From a virus: a stretch of DNA of 64,000 bases. Both the position numbers and the translations under genes were made by a program. The stretch spans positions 30,375 through 94,374 of the IMG/VR virus record IMGVR_UViG_3300043313_001220, one strand, 5' to 3'. Below are positions 57,163-64,000 of the stretch, in pieces. Under the pieces are notes generated by a model that saw nothing but the letters and a program-made list of their open reading frames with translations, did no database searches and was not told the DNA's origin. Within the stretch, counting starts at the first letter, position 1; each line of letters starts with the position of its first letter.

Positions 57163-57188
57163 GACGCCCCCCGCTTCCGAGGGGCGTC
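57163..57188. terminator. Terminator between convergent genes
   Basis: GACGCCCC pairs with GGGGCGTC around a 10-nt loop, between the stop at 57151 and the leftward stop at 57201. Confidence 0.65.
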
Positions 57189-57200
57189 TGCGTGTGCGGG

Positions 57201-57365
57201 TCAGTTGTTGCTGACCGTGGGGGTGGGCTCCGGGCTCTCGTCGCCGCGCTTGCTAGCCTCTACGCCGCAGACGATGAGCGCCAGGAAGCCGAAGACCAGG
57301 AGCCAGATGACCCAGCCCGGAGTATTATGCCCGGTGGGCTGGTGGGGGTTATATTCCTTGCTCAT
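57201..57365 (-). CDS. Small membrane protein (54 aa)
   Basis: MSKEYNPHQPTGHNTPGWVI then a hydrophobic segment (WLLVFGFLALIVCGVEA) and a Pro/Glu tail. GAGAGGAG precedes the ATG. Last gene of the second leftward island. Confidence 0.65.
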   Translation of the reverse strand: MSKEYNPHQPTGHNTPGWVIWLLVFGFLALIVCGVEASKRGDESPEPTPTVSNN

Positions 57366-57380
57366 GGGGGCTCCTCTCGC

Positions 57381-57399
57381 GGCGGGCAGTCTGCCCGCC
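57381..57399. repeat. Short palindrome before the small membrane gene
   Basis: GGCGGGCAG-T-CTGCCCGCC, a 9-bp perfect inverted repeat in the 80-nt gap between two leftward genes; possibly an attenuator. Confidence 0.4.
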
Positions 57400-57445
57400 G
57401 GCACCGCCGGTCTGGCCCGGCCTACGCGGTCCAGGTACCGCCATC

Positions 57446-57571
57446 TCAACTCTCCTCTGCGTGCGGATTAGTCTCGGTATCGATCAGCTTCAGATGGGGT
57501 GCGCACAGCCGCAAGATGGTAACCTCGCCGCTCGTCGTGTCGTGGATCAACGCCCTGAGTGTGTCGCCCAT
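57446..57571 (-). CDS. Small hypothetical protein (41 aa)
   Basis: MGDTLRALIHDTTSGEVTIL then RLCAPHLKLIDTETNPH. GGAGG lies six nucleotides before the ATG, and the ATG overlaps the upstream stop (ATGA). Found by direct translation. Confidence 0.6.
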   Translation of the reverse strand: MGDTLRALIHDTTSGEVTILRLCAPHLKLIDTETNPHAEES

Positions 57572-58458
57572 CAGAACCTCCATGGATGTTGGTCGGCCGG
57601 CAGGACGACTGCATTCCTAACCGTCCCACCATCCCAGGATGTGCCGCCCAGTTGGCTGTCGGGCGGCTCCTCCAGGGCGATCGAGGCGAACAGGTGGCCG
57701 TCGATCAGCTGCCGGGCCAGGTCCCTACTGACTGCCATGCCGAACGCCCACAATCCGCCCTTGCCATCGCCTTGCAATGAGTCGACCGTCCCGACCCAGT
57801 CGCTGGTCTCGCAATTCTTGCTGAGGGACATCAGCTGAGCCGGACCCCCGTCGTGCAGGACGTAGCGGCCGGAGCTGCGCAGCGTGCGGCCGTCCACCGA
57901 TGGGACGTCCAGCAGTGCGACCCGACTGCACCAACGCCACATCGGCGGATCCGGGACCTTCGACATGGGCGGCTCGAACAGCGTCATCTCGACCTGTAGG
58001 AACAGCTCCCGGGCGCGCGGCCACCGGGACCGCAACGTCACCTCCGTGCGGATCGGGTTCCACTCGTCCAGCTCCCGCAGGGCCTCCGACAGCTCCGACA
58101 GCTGGGTGGCGATCTGCGAGCGGTCCCGCTGATCGAGGTCCCACTTGGTGAGGCCGGCCAGCAGCCCGTCGATCGCCTTCTCCAGATTGTCGGTGCCCAT
58201 CGAGCCGAAGAACTCGTCCATCCGCGTGGTCGGCTCGTGGTCCTTGGACCACAGCGGTTCCCTGTCGACCAGGTACTGCCAATCGCTCCTCTTGGTCGCG
58301 TGTTCCAGGCCCTTCGCGGACCGCAGTCCGTAGCGCTGCCCGTCGTAGAACGACCCGGGACGCTTCACCGTCAGGAACGCGCACGGTGCGCCCCACTCGG
58401 CGGTCCAGTACTCGATCTCGATGTCGCTGCGGGTGAACGGGGGGGTCTTGTCGTTCAT
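57571..58458 (-). CDS. Hypothetical protein
   Basis: A 295-residue protein starting MNDKTPPFTRSDIEIEYWTA; ACAGGAG lies before this ATG, which I prefer to the ATG at 58476. Middle helices (LEKAIDGLLAGLTKWDLDQR), then a beta-rich C-terminal half with GTVDSLQGDGKGGLWAFGMA. No family recognised. Confidence 0.65.
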   Translation of the reverse strand: MNDKTPPFTRSDIEIEYWTAEWGAPCAFLTVKRPGSFYDGQRYGLRSAKGLEHATKRSDWQYLVDREPLWSKDHEPTTRMDEFFGSMGTDNLEKAIDGLLAGLTKWDLDQRDRSQIATQLSELSEALRELDEWNPIRTEVTLRSRWPRARELFLQVEMTLFEPPMSKVPDPPMWRWCSRVALLDVPSVDGRTLRSSGRYVLHDGGPAQLMSLSKNCETSDWVGTVDSLQGDGKGGLWAFGMAVSRDLARQLIDGHLFASIALEEPPDSQLGGTSWDGGTVRNAVVLPADQHPWRF

Positions 58459-58472
58459 CTCAATCTCCTGTC

Positions 58473-59015
58473 TCATCGGGTGTTGCTGCTCAGCAGGGCG
58501 GCAACGATCCGGTCCATATCCATATGCTTGCTCTCGCGCCCCGGCTTGACCGCCCGTATCGTCCGCTCCAGGAACGACAGCAGGCTCCGGCGCTGCACGT
58601 CGACATACAGACTCTCACCCCGGTATTCCGGATCGCCGGCGATAAACACCAGCTGGGTGACCGTCTCGGCCATCGGGACAGCCCGGAAGTCACCCATCCC
58701 CGCTGGCGTCTGCCACATCGCGGCACTGCACAGCACCTCGCGGGATACCAGCCAGCGGGCCAGGTCGTGGTCGCAGGTGGCGCACCAGGGATCGGTGGAG
58801 ATCGCCCAGACTGCCGGGTCGTGACCACACGATGGCCGCCGCTTCGGGGCGATCACGAGGTTGATGTCGTAGGGGTGATCCGCGCGGTAGACCATCGTCA
58901 GCACCAGGTGCAGACCGATCGGGCCGTGGGGGGTCTCGCGCCCCAGGCCGTCCATGTCGGCGCTGATCGGTCCTACAGGTGTGGGTGCGGGGCGGGGGGT
59001 TGGTGTGGTGGGCAT
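58473..59015 (-). CDS. Hypothetical protein with zinc-ribbon-like segment
   Basis: A 180-residue protein from the ATG at 59015 (MPTTPTPRPAPTPVGPISAD). It contains CGHDPAVWAISTDPWCATC, a C-x2-C plus upstream Cys/His, and a helical C-terminus. Its reading frame is open back to the membrane-protein start at 59462, so a 329-residue read-through product is formally possible. Confidence 0.6.
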   Translation of the reverse strand: MPTTPTPRPAPTPVGPISADMDGLGRETPHGPIGLHLVLTMVYRADHPYDINLVIAPKRRPSCGHDPAVWAISTDPWCATCDHDLARWLVSREVLCSAAMWQTPAGMGDFRAVPMAETVTQLVFIAGDPEYRGESLYVDVQRRSLLSFLERTIRAVKPGRESKHMDMDRIVAALLSSNTR

Positions 59016-59233
59016 TTCGCGGACTCCCAGCAGGTGTGATTGATCAGATGGGTGCGGGCTCGGACGGCCACCAGCCGGTGCGCTGTGCTGCTGGCCAGTA
59101 CGTGAACGCACTTGCACGAGTTCGGGCAGAGCAGCTTGTAGTGCCGCCGCCCACCTCCGGTTACGGTCCAGTTGCGTGCCAGCGCGTCTTTGACCAGCAG
59201 CCGAATATCCGTGTTGCTTGGCTGTGCGTACAC
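58973..59233 (-). CDS. HicA-like small protein
   Basis: An 86-residue protein starting VYAQPSNTDIRLLVKDALAR. The segment NWTVTGGGRRHYKLLCPNS and the following VHVLASSTAHR resemble the HicA double-stranded-RNA-binding fold used by phage-encoded HicA-like proteins; the key His is present. No HicB partner is recognised. GGAGAG precedes the GTG. It overlaps the neighbouring frame extensively. Confidence 0.5.
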   Translation of the reverse strand: MYAQPSNTDIRLLVKDALARNWTVTGGGRRHYKLLCPNSCKCVHVLASSTAHRLVAVRARTHLINHTCWESAKCPPHQPPAPHPHL

Positions 59234-59462
59234 GGCCTCTCCTTCCTGGTCGGGGGTTGGCAACCCCCGTGGCGAGCGAGCCGCCGATGAACACGAAGAG
59301 CAGGCCGATCGGCAGGCCGGTGGTGACATACCCCTCCGATGTGGTGAATTCGAGGTGGTCGCTGCTGGCTGTGGGGACGAGTGCGGCAGCGGTCCAGCCC
59401 GCGATCAGACCGGCGATGATCAGGGTCGCGGAGGTGATGCCCAGGCGGGTGCTGCGGCGCAT
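59234..59462 (-). CDS. Two-pass membrane protein, no stop before the next gene
   Basis: Begins MRRSTRLGITSATLIIAGLI and has two hydrophobic segments (residues 9-30 and 50-67). GGAGATCTGCC precedes the ATG. No stop codon follows in this frame until 58473; the interval given ends where the HicA-like gene begins. Either the natural stop has been lost or the protein is fused to the 58473 product. Confidence 0.5.
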
Positions 59463-59578
59463 GGCAGATCTCCTTCCCGGTCGGCGGGGGTGACGGTGTA
59501 GTGGCCGCTGAGCCACCCTGCCAGGTGCAGCAGGGCGCTGTAGGCCGTGAGCGGGTGGTAGGGGGTGTGGACGATGAT
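59420..59578 (-). CDS. Possible small protein with atypical start
   Basis: The frame reads IIVHTPYHPLTAYSALLHLA then GWLSGHYTVTPADREGDLP, which looks like real protein and sits 32 nt after a promoter with AGAAAGG upstream. No ATG, GTG or TTG is available; an ATC start would be needed. Confidence 0.3.
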   Translation of the reverse strand: MIVHTPYHPLTAYSALLHLAGWLSGHYTVTPADREGDLPCAAAPAWASPPRP

Positions 59579-59616
59579 CGCGGGGGGTGCCTTTCTGGCT
59601 GGGGGGTCTGGACTCC

Positions 59617-59645
59617 AGGGTACTATCTGTCACACGGCGTGGCAA
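59617..59645 (-). promoter_or_regulatory. Leftward promoter inside the second island
   Basis: TTGCCA, 17-nt spacer, TACCCT on the minus strand, within TGCCAC and TGTGAC half-sites. It reads the genes from 59578 to 57201. Confidence 0.55.
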
Positions 59646-59684
59646 CCAGCACGTTGGCGGGGGGCGAACCCCCCGCCTGGCGGT

Positions 59685-60581
59685 TCAGCCGATCTTGCAG
59701 CGGGTCAGGACCGTCTCCTTGCCGTGCTTCTCGGACTCGGCCAGCCTCTTCACCGTGCCGGTCAGCGTGACCTGCGCGCCAGCCTCGAACTCGTGGTAAC
59801 CCGTCCGGAACCAGGTCACCACATCACCCTCGGCGGTGGTCAGCTTGTAGAGGGTGCTGGTGCCCCACTCGCTCTCGGAGTGGTGCGGCCTGGCCAGTAT
59901 GCCGGTGGCCGAGATCTTCTCTTTCTCGAACCCGAGCCACTGGCGCTCGGCGATCTTGGCTTCTTTGGCCTCGCGGGCCGCCGCCCGCACCTCGTGATCC
60001 GCGGCCAGCTGACCCAACAACAGCTCCTGGTTGACGGTCAGCACGCTGTACAGCGCCCGACCGGCGAGGTCCAGCAGCAGCGGGGCGTGCTGGTCGGCCA
60101 CCCGCTGGCGGTTCTCCCAGCAGGCCTCCCGGCCGCAGTCGCCGCCGTGGCCGCAGTCGTTGAGCCGACCGAACCGCTCGGCGATCGCGGCGGTCTGCGG
60201 GTTCGCGGCCAGCCATTCGGCGTGCAGGCGGTCCTCTTCCAGCCGCTTGGCCTCGCGCTTGGCGGCCCGGCGGTCTGCGGCCTGCTCGCGGTTGCGGATC
60301 TTGCGGGCGACCTCCAGGGCCGTGCCGCGCCCGACCGCCCGACCGAGACCGCTGCCGGCACACGGCCAACAGCGCCCGGCGTCGATCCCACCATATTCGG
60401 GGCGGAATCCGGTGCCGGTGCAGGTCCCGCAGATCTCGACATAGCTCTCGCCGATCCGGGCGATCTGCTGCCCGTCGAAGTGCCGGTGGCCGTCGAGCTG
60501 GATCACCATGCCGGTGGTTCGCCCGTTGTGGCCGAAGGTGCGGGCTGTGATCTCGGTGAGCTGGATCGTGAGCTTCGCCAT
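59685..60581 (-). CDS. Hypothetical protein with DnaJ-type zinc finger
   Basis: A 298-residue protein. MAKLTIQLTEITARTFGHNG opens a beta-rich domain; CGTCTGTGFRPEYGGIDAGR followed by CWPCAGSG (residues about 52-78) is a DnaJ-like C-x2-C-x-G-x-G zinc finger. A long charged helix follows, then a C-terminal OB-like region (YKLTTAEGDVVTWFRTGYHE). Similar proteins occur in many actinophages without a known role. First gene of the second leftward island. Confidence 0.68.
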   Translation of the reverse strand: MAKLTIQLTEITARTFGHNGRTTGMVIQLDGHRHFDGQQIARIGESYVEICGTCTGTGFRPEYGGIDAGRCWPCAGSGLGRAVGRGTALEVARKIRNREQAADRRAAKREAKRLEEDRLHAEWLAANPQTAAIAERFGRLNDCGHGGDCGREACWENRQRVADQHAPLLLDLAGRALYSVLTVNQELLLGQLAADHEVRAAAREAKEAKIAERQWLGFEKEKISATGILARPHHSESEWGTSTLYKLTTAEGDVVTWFRTGYHEFEAGAQVTLTGTVKRLAESEKHGKETVLTRCKIG

Positions 60582-60624
60582 CGTGTCCTCCTGGGGGTCG
60601 GGGGGCGGAGCGCCCCACCCAACA

Positions 60625-60654
60625 ATTCTAACATCTTGACACACTGTGTGGCAA
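60625..60654 (-). promoter_or_regulatory. Leftward promoter of the second island
   Basis: TTGCCA, then TTAGAA after 17 nt or TAGAAT after 18 nt, on the minus strand; TGACAC lies 12 bp upstream of the TGCCAC element. Divergent from the capsid promoter. Confidence 0.65.
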
Positions 60655-60719
60655 GCCGGGTGTCACGACAAGTGCCATCCGATGTGTGAGGTTCACCACA
60701 CCACACCATGTCGACCACC

Positions 60720-60760
60720 TTGCGGCAACATGGCACGTCGAGGTACAATCGCGGCAAGGT
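60720..60760 (+). promoter_or_regulatory. Promoter of the capsid gene
   Basis: TTGCGG, 18-nt spacer, TACAAT (60744-60749), followed by CGCGGCAAGGT, which matches the element before the small terminase at 39686. It lies in a 314-nt intergenic region that holds no credible gene; the untranslated leader is about 140 nt. Confidence 0.6.
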
Positions 60761-60895
60761 GGAGGCGCTGCCACGGTCCGGCCGCCATCGAGTCGACTCG
60801 GTTCCACCCTGTTGACGTGCCAGTGCCGCTGCGGTCCGGCTGGGCGTGACGACTACAGACCATGTAGGCCCACCCAGTGCCAAGGAAGAGCAGCG

Positions 60896-62743
60896 ATGCC
60901 TGAAAACGACGAGACCGTAGCCCCGGTCCCGCACACGTTCCCATTCCCCGTCCCGGCCGACTTCGCCACGGCCAGCAACGACGACCTCACCGCGCTCTCG
61001 CAGCAGTTGGCCGACTATGCAGGTCCGTTCGGCAGCCGCGCCCCGCACGAGCACACCGAGGACTCGGTCGGCGCGCTGGAGGCTTCCGCAGCCCTGGCGG
61101 TCCGCATCCGCCAGACCATGTCGACCCGGCTGGAGGCTACTGGGGCCGCAGACGCGTCCATGTCGGAGCTCCAGGCGCTCGGCCAGACCGCCAACACCTT
61201 CGCGGCGGCGAACGTCGTCGAGCAGGCCCCCGAGGTCCTGGAGGGCACCGTCGAGGCGGCCCCCGCCGCGGTGACCGCCGCATCCGGCAGTCGCAACCCG
61301 GGCGTCCGTCAGATCGGCCGCAGCGCACAGCCGACCCAGCTCCCCGCGCAGATGACCGCCGGCAGTGCCCTGGCGACCATGAGCGCGTCGGCGGACGTCC
61401 CCGGCTTCACCTCCGGCCAGGACCTGCCGACGTTCAGCGACGCCGCCCGAGCTCTCGCGGCCCGGATGGACAAGTACCCGACCATGACCGCCGGTCGGGC
61501 GAAGGCGCAGATGTCGAAGACCGGCCAGCGGATGCGGCCGATCACCACCTACGACCCGCAGGGTCGCAAGCTGGAGATGAAGAGCTACACCCGCCACGGC
61601 GCGGTGCAGTTCCAGCGCAACTTCCCGGACGAGCTGCGGGTGGTCGACGGTACCAACGGCTACAGCATCGCGGAATACGCCTCCAGCGAGCGGCGGCTGT
61701 TCGGCGGCAACCTGATGGAGTCGGCCAAGAACCGGGTCGTCACCGAGAAGCGCGGTCTGACCGCCGCCGCCGCCTGGTGTGCCGCATCTGAGGTCATCTA
61801 CCAGCTGTGCGAGCTGGAGAGCCTCAGCGGCCTGCTGTCGACCCCGGAGCTGCAGACCAGCCGCGGCGGCTGGCAGATCCCGGAGCTCGGCGGCCCCGAC
61901 TTCGCCTACATCTGGAACAACATCGGCAACGCAGGTGACACCCACCTGTCGGAGGCCGACGTCCAGGAGGACGTGGCGAAGATCTGTACCGAGATCCCCT
62001 GCCCGGACTTCGAGGACATCCGGCTCGGCGTGGACTACGTCTGCCTCACCGGCGGCCTACTCCAGCGTCGCGGCTACCCGGAGATCGTCGCCCGGTTCTC
62101 CCGGGGTGCGATGGTCGCACTGGCCCACAAGATGAACCGCGGTTTCATCGCGGACCTCGTGGCCGCATCCGGCCCGGCCATCGTGGTCCCGCAGATCGTC
62201 AACGGTGATGACGCCGCGTCGGCGATCCTCGCCGCGGTCGAGATGGCGATCGTCGACATCAAGTACCGCAACCGGATGGAGTTCGGCACCACCCTTGAGG
62301 TGGTCATGCCGATGTGGTTCCTGGCGCAGATCCGTGCGGCGCTGTCGCGTCGTCGGGGTGTCGCCCTGCTGTCGGTGTCCGACGCGGAGATCCTCGACTG
62401 GTTCACGATGCGCCGTGCGGTCCCGCAGTTCGTCTACGACTGGCAGGACGCGTTCTCCGACCTGCCGGGCGGTCCCGGTGCCGCAGACCCGATCGAGGCG
62501 CTGCCGACTTCCGGCCTGTTCCTGGTCTACCCCGCCGGCACGTGGGTCAAGGCAGTGCAGGACGTGGTCAGCCTCGACACGATCTACGACAGCACCAACC
62601 TGCAGACCAACCAGTACACGGCCATCTTCGCGGAGGACGGCTGGGCACCGCTCCAGATGTGCCCGGACTCCCGCCTCTACGAGGTGGCGCTCGACCCGTC
62701 CGGTGTCGTGGGCTGCTGCCCGCCCGAGCTGATCAGCTTCTGA
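60896..62743 (+). CDS. Major capsid protein with N-terminal scaffold-like region
   Basis: A 615-residue protein preceded by AAGGAAGAG. Residues 1-200 are helical, Ala/Thr-rich and low in complexity, as expected for a fused scaffolding (delta) domain. Residues 260-615 are the HK97-type capsid body seen in actinophages: DELRVVDGTNGYSIAEYASS, LSEADVQEDVAKICTEIPCP, DFEDIRLGVDYVCLTGGLLQ and GTTLEVVMPMWFLAQIRAAL. The protease at 48443 would remove the N-terminal part. Confidence 0.85.
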   Translation: MPENDETVAPVPHTFPFPVPADFATASNDDLTALSQQLADYAGPFGSRAPHEHTEDSVGALEASAALAVRIRQTMSTRLEATGAADASMSELQALGQTANTFAAANVVEQAPEVLEGTVEAAPAAVTAASGSRNPGVRQIGRSAQPTQLPAQMTAGSALATMSASADVPGFTSGQDLPTFSDAARALAARMDKYPTMTAGRAKAQMSKTGQRMRPITTYDPQGRKLEMKSYTRHGAVQFQRNFPDELRVVDGTNGYSIAEYASSERRLFGGNLMESAKNRVVTEKRGLTAAAAWCAASEVIYQLCELESLSGLLSTPELQTSRGGWQIPELGGPDFAYIWNNIGNAGDTHLSEADVQEDVAKICTEIPCPDFEDIRLGVDYVCLTGGLLQRRGYPEIVARFSRGAMVALAHKMNRGFIADLVAASGPAIVVPQIVNGDDAASAILAAVEMAIVDIKYRNRMEFGTTLEVVMPMWFLAQIRAALSRRRGVALLSVSDAEILDWFTMRRAVPQFVYDWQDAFSDLPGGPGAADPIEALPTSGLFLVYPAGTWVKAVQDVVSLDTIYDSTNLQTNQYTAIFAEDGWAPLQMCPDSRLYEVALDPSGVVGCCPPELISF

Positions 62744-62796
62744 TCGCCCGGCAGCCAGCCGGACCATGATGAACATTAGAAGGGGGTGAGCAGGCG

Positions 62797-63720
62797 ATGG
62801 CATTCTTGCCGCTGGCACCAGTAACACCACCGGAGCCCCGGGCGCGCAGGTACAACCTGCTCACCCTGGCCAACGGGCCGATCGAATACGAGCGCCTGCC
62901 CGGGGCGCTCAGTGACATCGACACCGGGGTGCCGCTGCGGCTCGCCGGTGGTGTCACCTACCAGGCGAACGGTTGCGGGGTCGCACGCGAGTACCCGATG
63001 GTGTGCGGCCCGGACGACGAATCGCCGGACCTGACCGACAAGACGTTCGACTTCGAAGTGCCGTTCACCGAGAACGAACCGTTCGTGGTGTACGCGACAC
63101 TGCAATGTGGTTCCGCCGGGCGGACTGCCGCGCAGATGCGGGAACGCACCTTGCGGCGCTTCCATGACGGCGAGCCTACCGGCGTTGAACGTGGCTTGGC
63201 TCGCACGATGGCCGCAGCGGGTGGCCCGGAGCTGCTGTCGCCGGACCCGACCAACATCGTCGATGTGGTCTCCACGCTGGAGCGGTGGATCTACGGGTTG
63301 CAGGATGTGGACGTGGCGGGCGGCGGCACCACTGAAGGTGTGTCGTACGGCTACCAGGCGTACATTCACGCGCCTTCCGGGGTCGCCGCGTACGCCGGTG
63401 ATGCTCATCTGGTCGAAGATGACCGGGATGGCAACGGACCATACAAGCGGACCCCGCTCGGGTCGATCTGGGTGTTCGGTGGCGGCTACAACGGCGCTGC
63501 CCCCGGCGAGGCCGATCCGGTCGCCGGGGTCGACTTCATCTACGTCACCGGCCAGGTGACCGTGTGGCGCGACCCGGACGTGCAGATGCCTCCGGAGCGC
63601 CAGACGTTCAACCGCGGTCAGAACCAGTGGTTGGGGCTGGCCGAGCGGGCTTATGTCGTGGGCTTCGACTGTCATGTCGCCGCTGCCGGCTTCGAGTACG
63701 GGGCCGGGGTGTCGGTCTGA
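62797..63720 (+). CDS. Head-region structural protein
   Basis: A 307-residue protein starting MAFLPLAPVTPPEPRARRYN, directly after the capsid gene. It has ARRYNLLTLANGPIEYERLP and, later, YGLQDVDVAGGGTTEGVSYG, with a strand-rich middle (GSIWVFGGGYNGAAPGEADP). Such proteins usually follow capsid genes in actinophages and are probably virion components; the exact role is unknown. Confidence 0.65.
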   Translation: MAFLPLAPVTPPEPRARRYNLLTLANGPIEYERLPGALSDIDTGVPLRLAGGVTYQANGCGVAREYPMVCGPDDESPDLTDKTFDFEVPFTENEPFVVYATLQCGSAGRTAAQMRERTLRRFHDGEPTGVERGLARTMAAAGGPELLSPDPTNIVDVVSTLERWIYGLQDVDVAGGGTTEGVSYGYQAYIHAPSGVAAYAGDAHLVEDDRDGNGPYKRTPLGSIWVFGGGYNGAAPGEADPVAGVDFIYVTGQVTVWRDPDVQMPPERQTFNRGQNQWLGLAERAYVVGFDCHVAAAGFEYGAGVSV

Positions 63721-64000
63721 TGCTGGTAACTCTCCATCTGGCTGAGGGCCAGACCGCCAAGCAGCTGATCGGTGAGGTCACCCGACTGGCCGGGGGTGCG
63801 CGTCCGCGTAGCGTCTCCGGTCGTTTCGGGGTCCTGGTCGATGCGGAGCTGGCGTACCGCTACCTCGCGGCCCGTTACGTACCGCCACCGGCTCCGATGC
63901 CGGTCCGGGAGTTGGCGTCTCCCCCTCCGACGCCAGCGGTGCCCGTCTCCGCGCCAGCGGTGCCCGTCTCCGCGCCAGCGGTGCCCGTCTCCGCGCCAGC
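63720..64000 (+). CDS. Partial protein with a 7-residue repeat, cut by the window end
   Basis: MLVTLHLAEGQTAKQLIGEV starts a folded N-terminus, with SVSGRFGVLVDAELAYRYLA, followed by Pro-rich linker and the repeat AVPVSAP (three copies before the window ends). TGATG overlap with the preceding gene. Position suggests a head-tail connector or decoration protein. Confidence 0.6.
   Translation, partial: MLVTLHLAEGQTAKQLIGEVTRLAGGARPRSVSGRFGVLVDAELAYRYLAARYVPPPAPMPVRELASPPPTPAVPVSAPAVPVSAPAVPVSAP
63933..64000 (+). repeat. 21-bp tandem repeat, at least three copies
   Basis: The unit CCAGCGGTGCCCGTCTCCGC plus G repeats in frame, encoding AVPVSAP, and is cut by the window end. Confidence 0.85.

Noticed and set aside
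60646-60849. A 67-codon cysteine-rich ORF in the capsid promoter region
   Set aside because: It overlaps the mapped promoter elements and has no ribosome site.

Overview
The window is a stretch of a large, GC-rich, tailed actinobacteriophage genome. The evidence is tightly packed ATGA/GTGA-coupled genes, many GTG starts, and a terminase, portal, MuF-like protein, maturation protease and capsid series. There is also a gp3-type recombination directionality factor and a free-standing population of HNH endonucleases. The two window ends cut through genes, so the genome is longer than 64 kb. I cannot name the phage; the host should be a high-GC actinobacterium.

Layout. (1) 1-10.3 kb, leftward: recombination and DNA metabolism genes (DNA methyltransferase, DnaQ-like exonuclease, gp3-type RDF, Cas4/RecB-like nuclease) plus small unknowns. 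(2) 10.33-10.44 kb: a divergent promoter/operator region that starts the left and right arms. (3) 10.7-11.1 kb: two odd tRNA-like genes with large insertions in the anticodon loop. (4) 11.3-23 kb, rightward: nucleotide and replication genes. These are a PurZ-like 2-aminoadenylosuccinate synthetase, a deoxyribosyltransferase-dUTPase fusion, a primase-polymerase/helicase, an iteron-type candidate origin, a 1.3-kb non-coding repeat region and adenylosuccinate lyase. (5) 23-39.6 kb: about 40 small, mostly unknown rightward genes, with an HIT protein, an SLOG protein and a glycosyltransferase/methyltransferase group. (6) 39.7-43.1 kb: small and large terminase, the latter carrying an intein in its P-loop. 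(7) 43.1-45.05 kb: a leftward four-gene island. (8) 45.3-57.15 kb: portal, MuF-like protein, a maturation protease fused to a 2H phosphoesterase, then a cassette of proteins that share one N-terminal module (two GNAT-like proteins, a HipA/PI-kinase-like protein, one unknown). (9) 57.2-60.6 kb: a second leftward island. (10) 60.9 kb to the end: major capsid protein and head genes.

How it fits together. PurZ plus PurB predicts that dGMP is converted to 2-amino-dAMP, so the phage probably replaces adenine by 2-aminoadenine (Z). The primase-polymerase next to iterons and an AT-rich segment looks like the replication start. About a dozen promoters share an extended -35 region of form TGACAC-N3-GCTTGMCAC, which suggests one phage-wide regulator. 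Several genes appear to be read from leaderless mRNAs, because the start codon lies 6-7 nt after the -10 box. The late region is interrupted by two oppositely transcribed islands that use the same promoter type.
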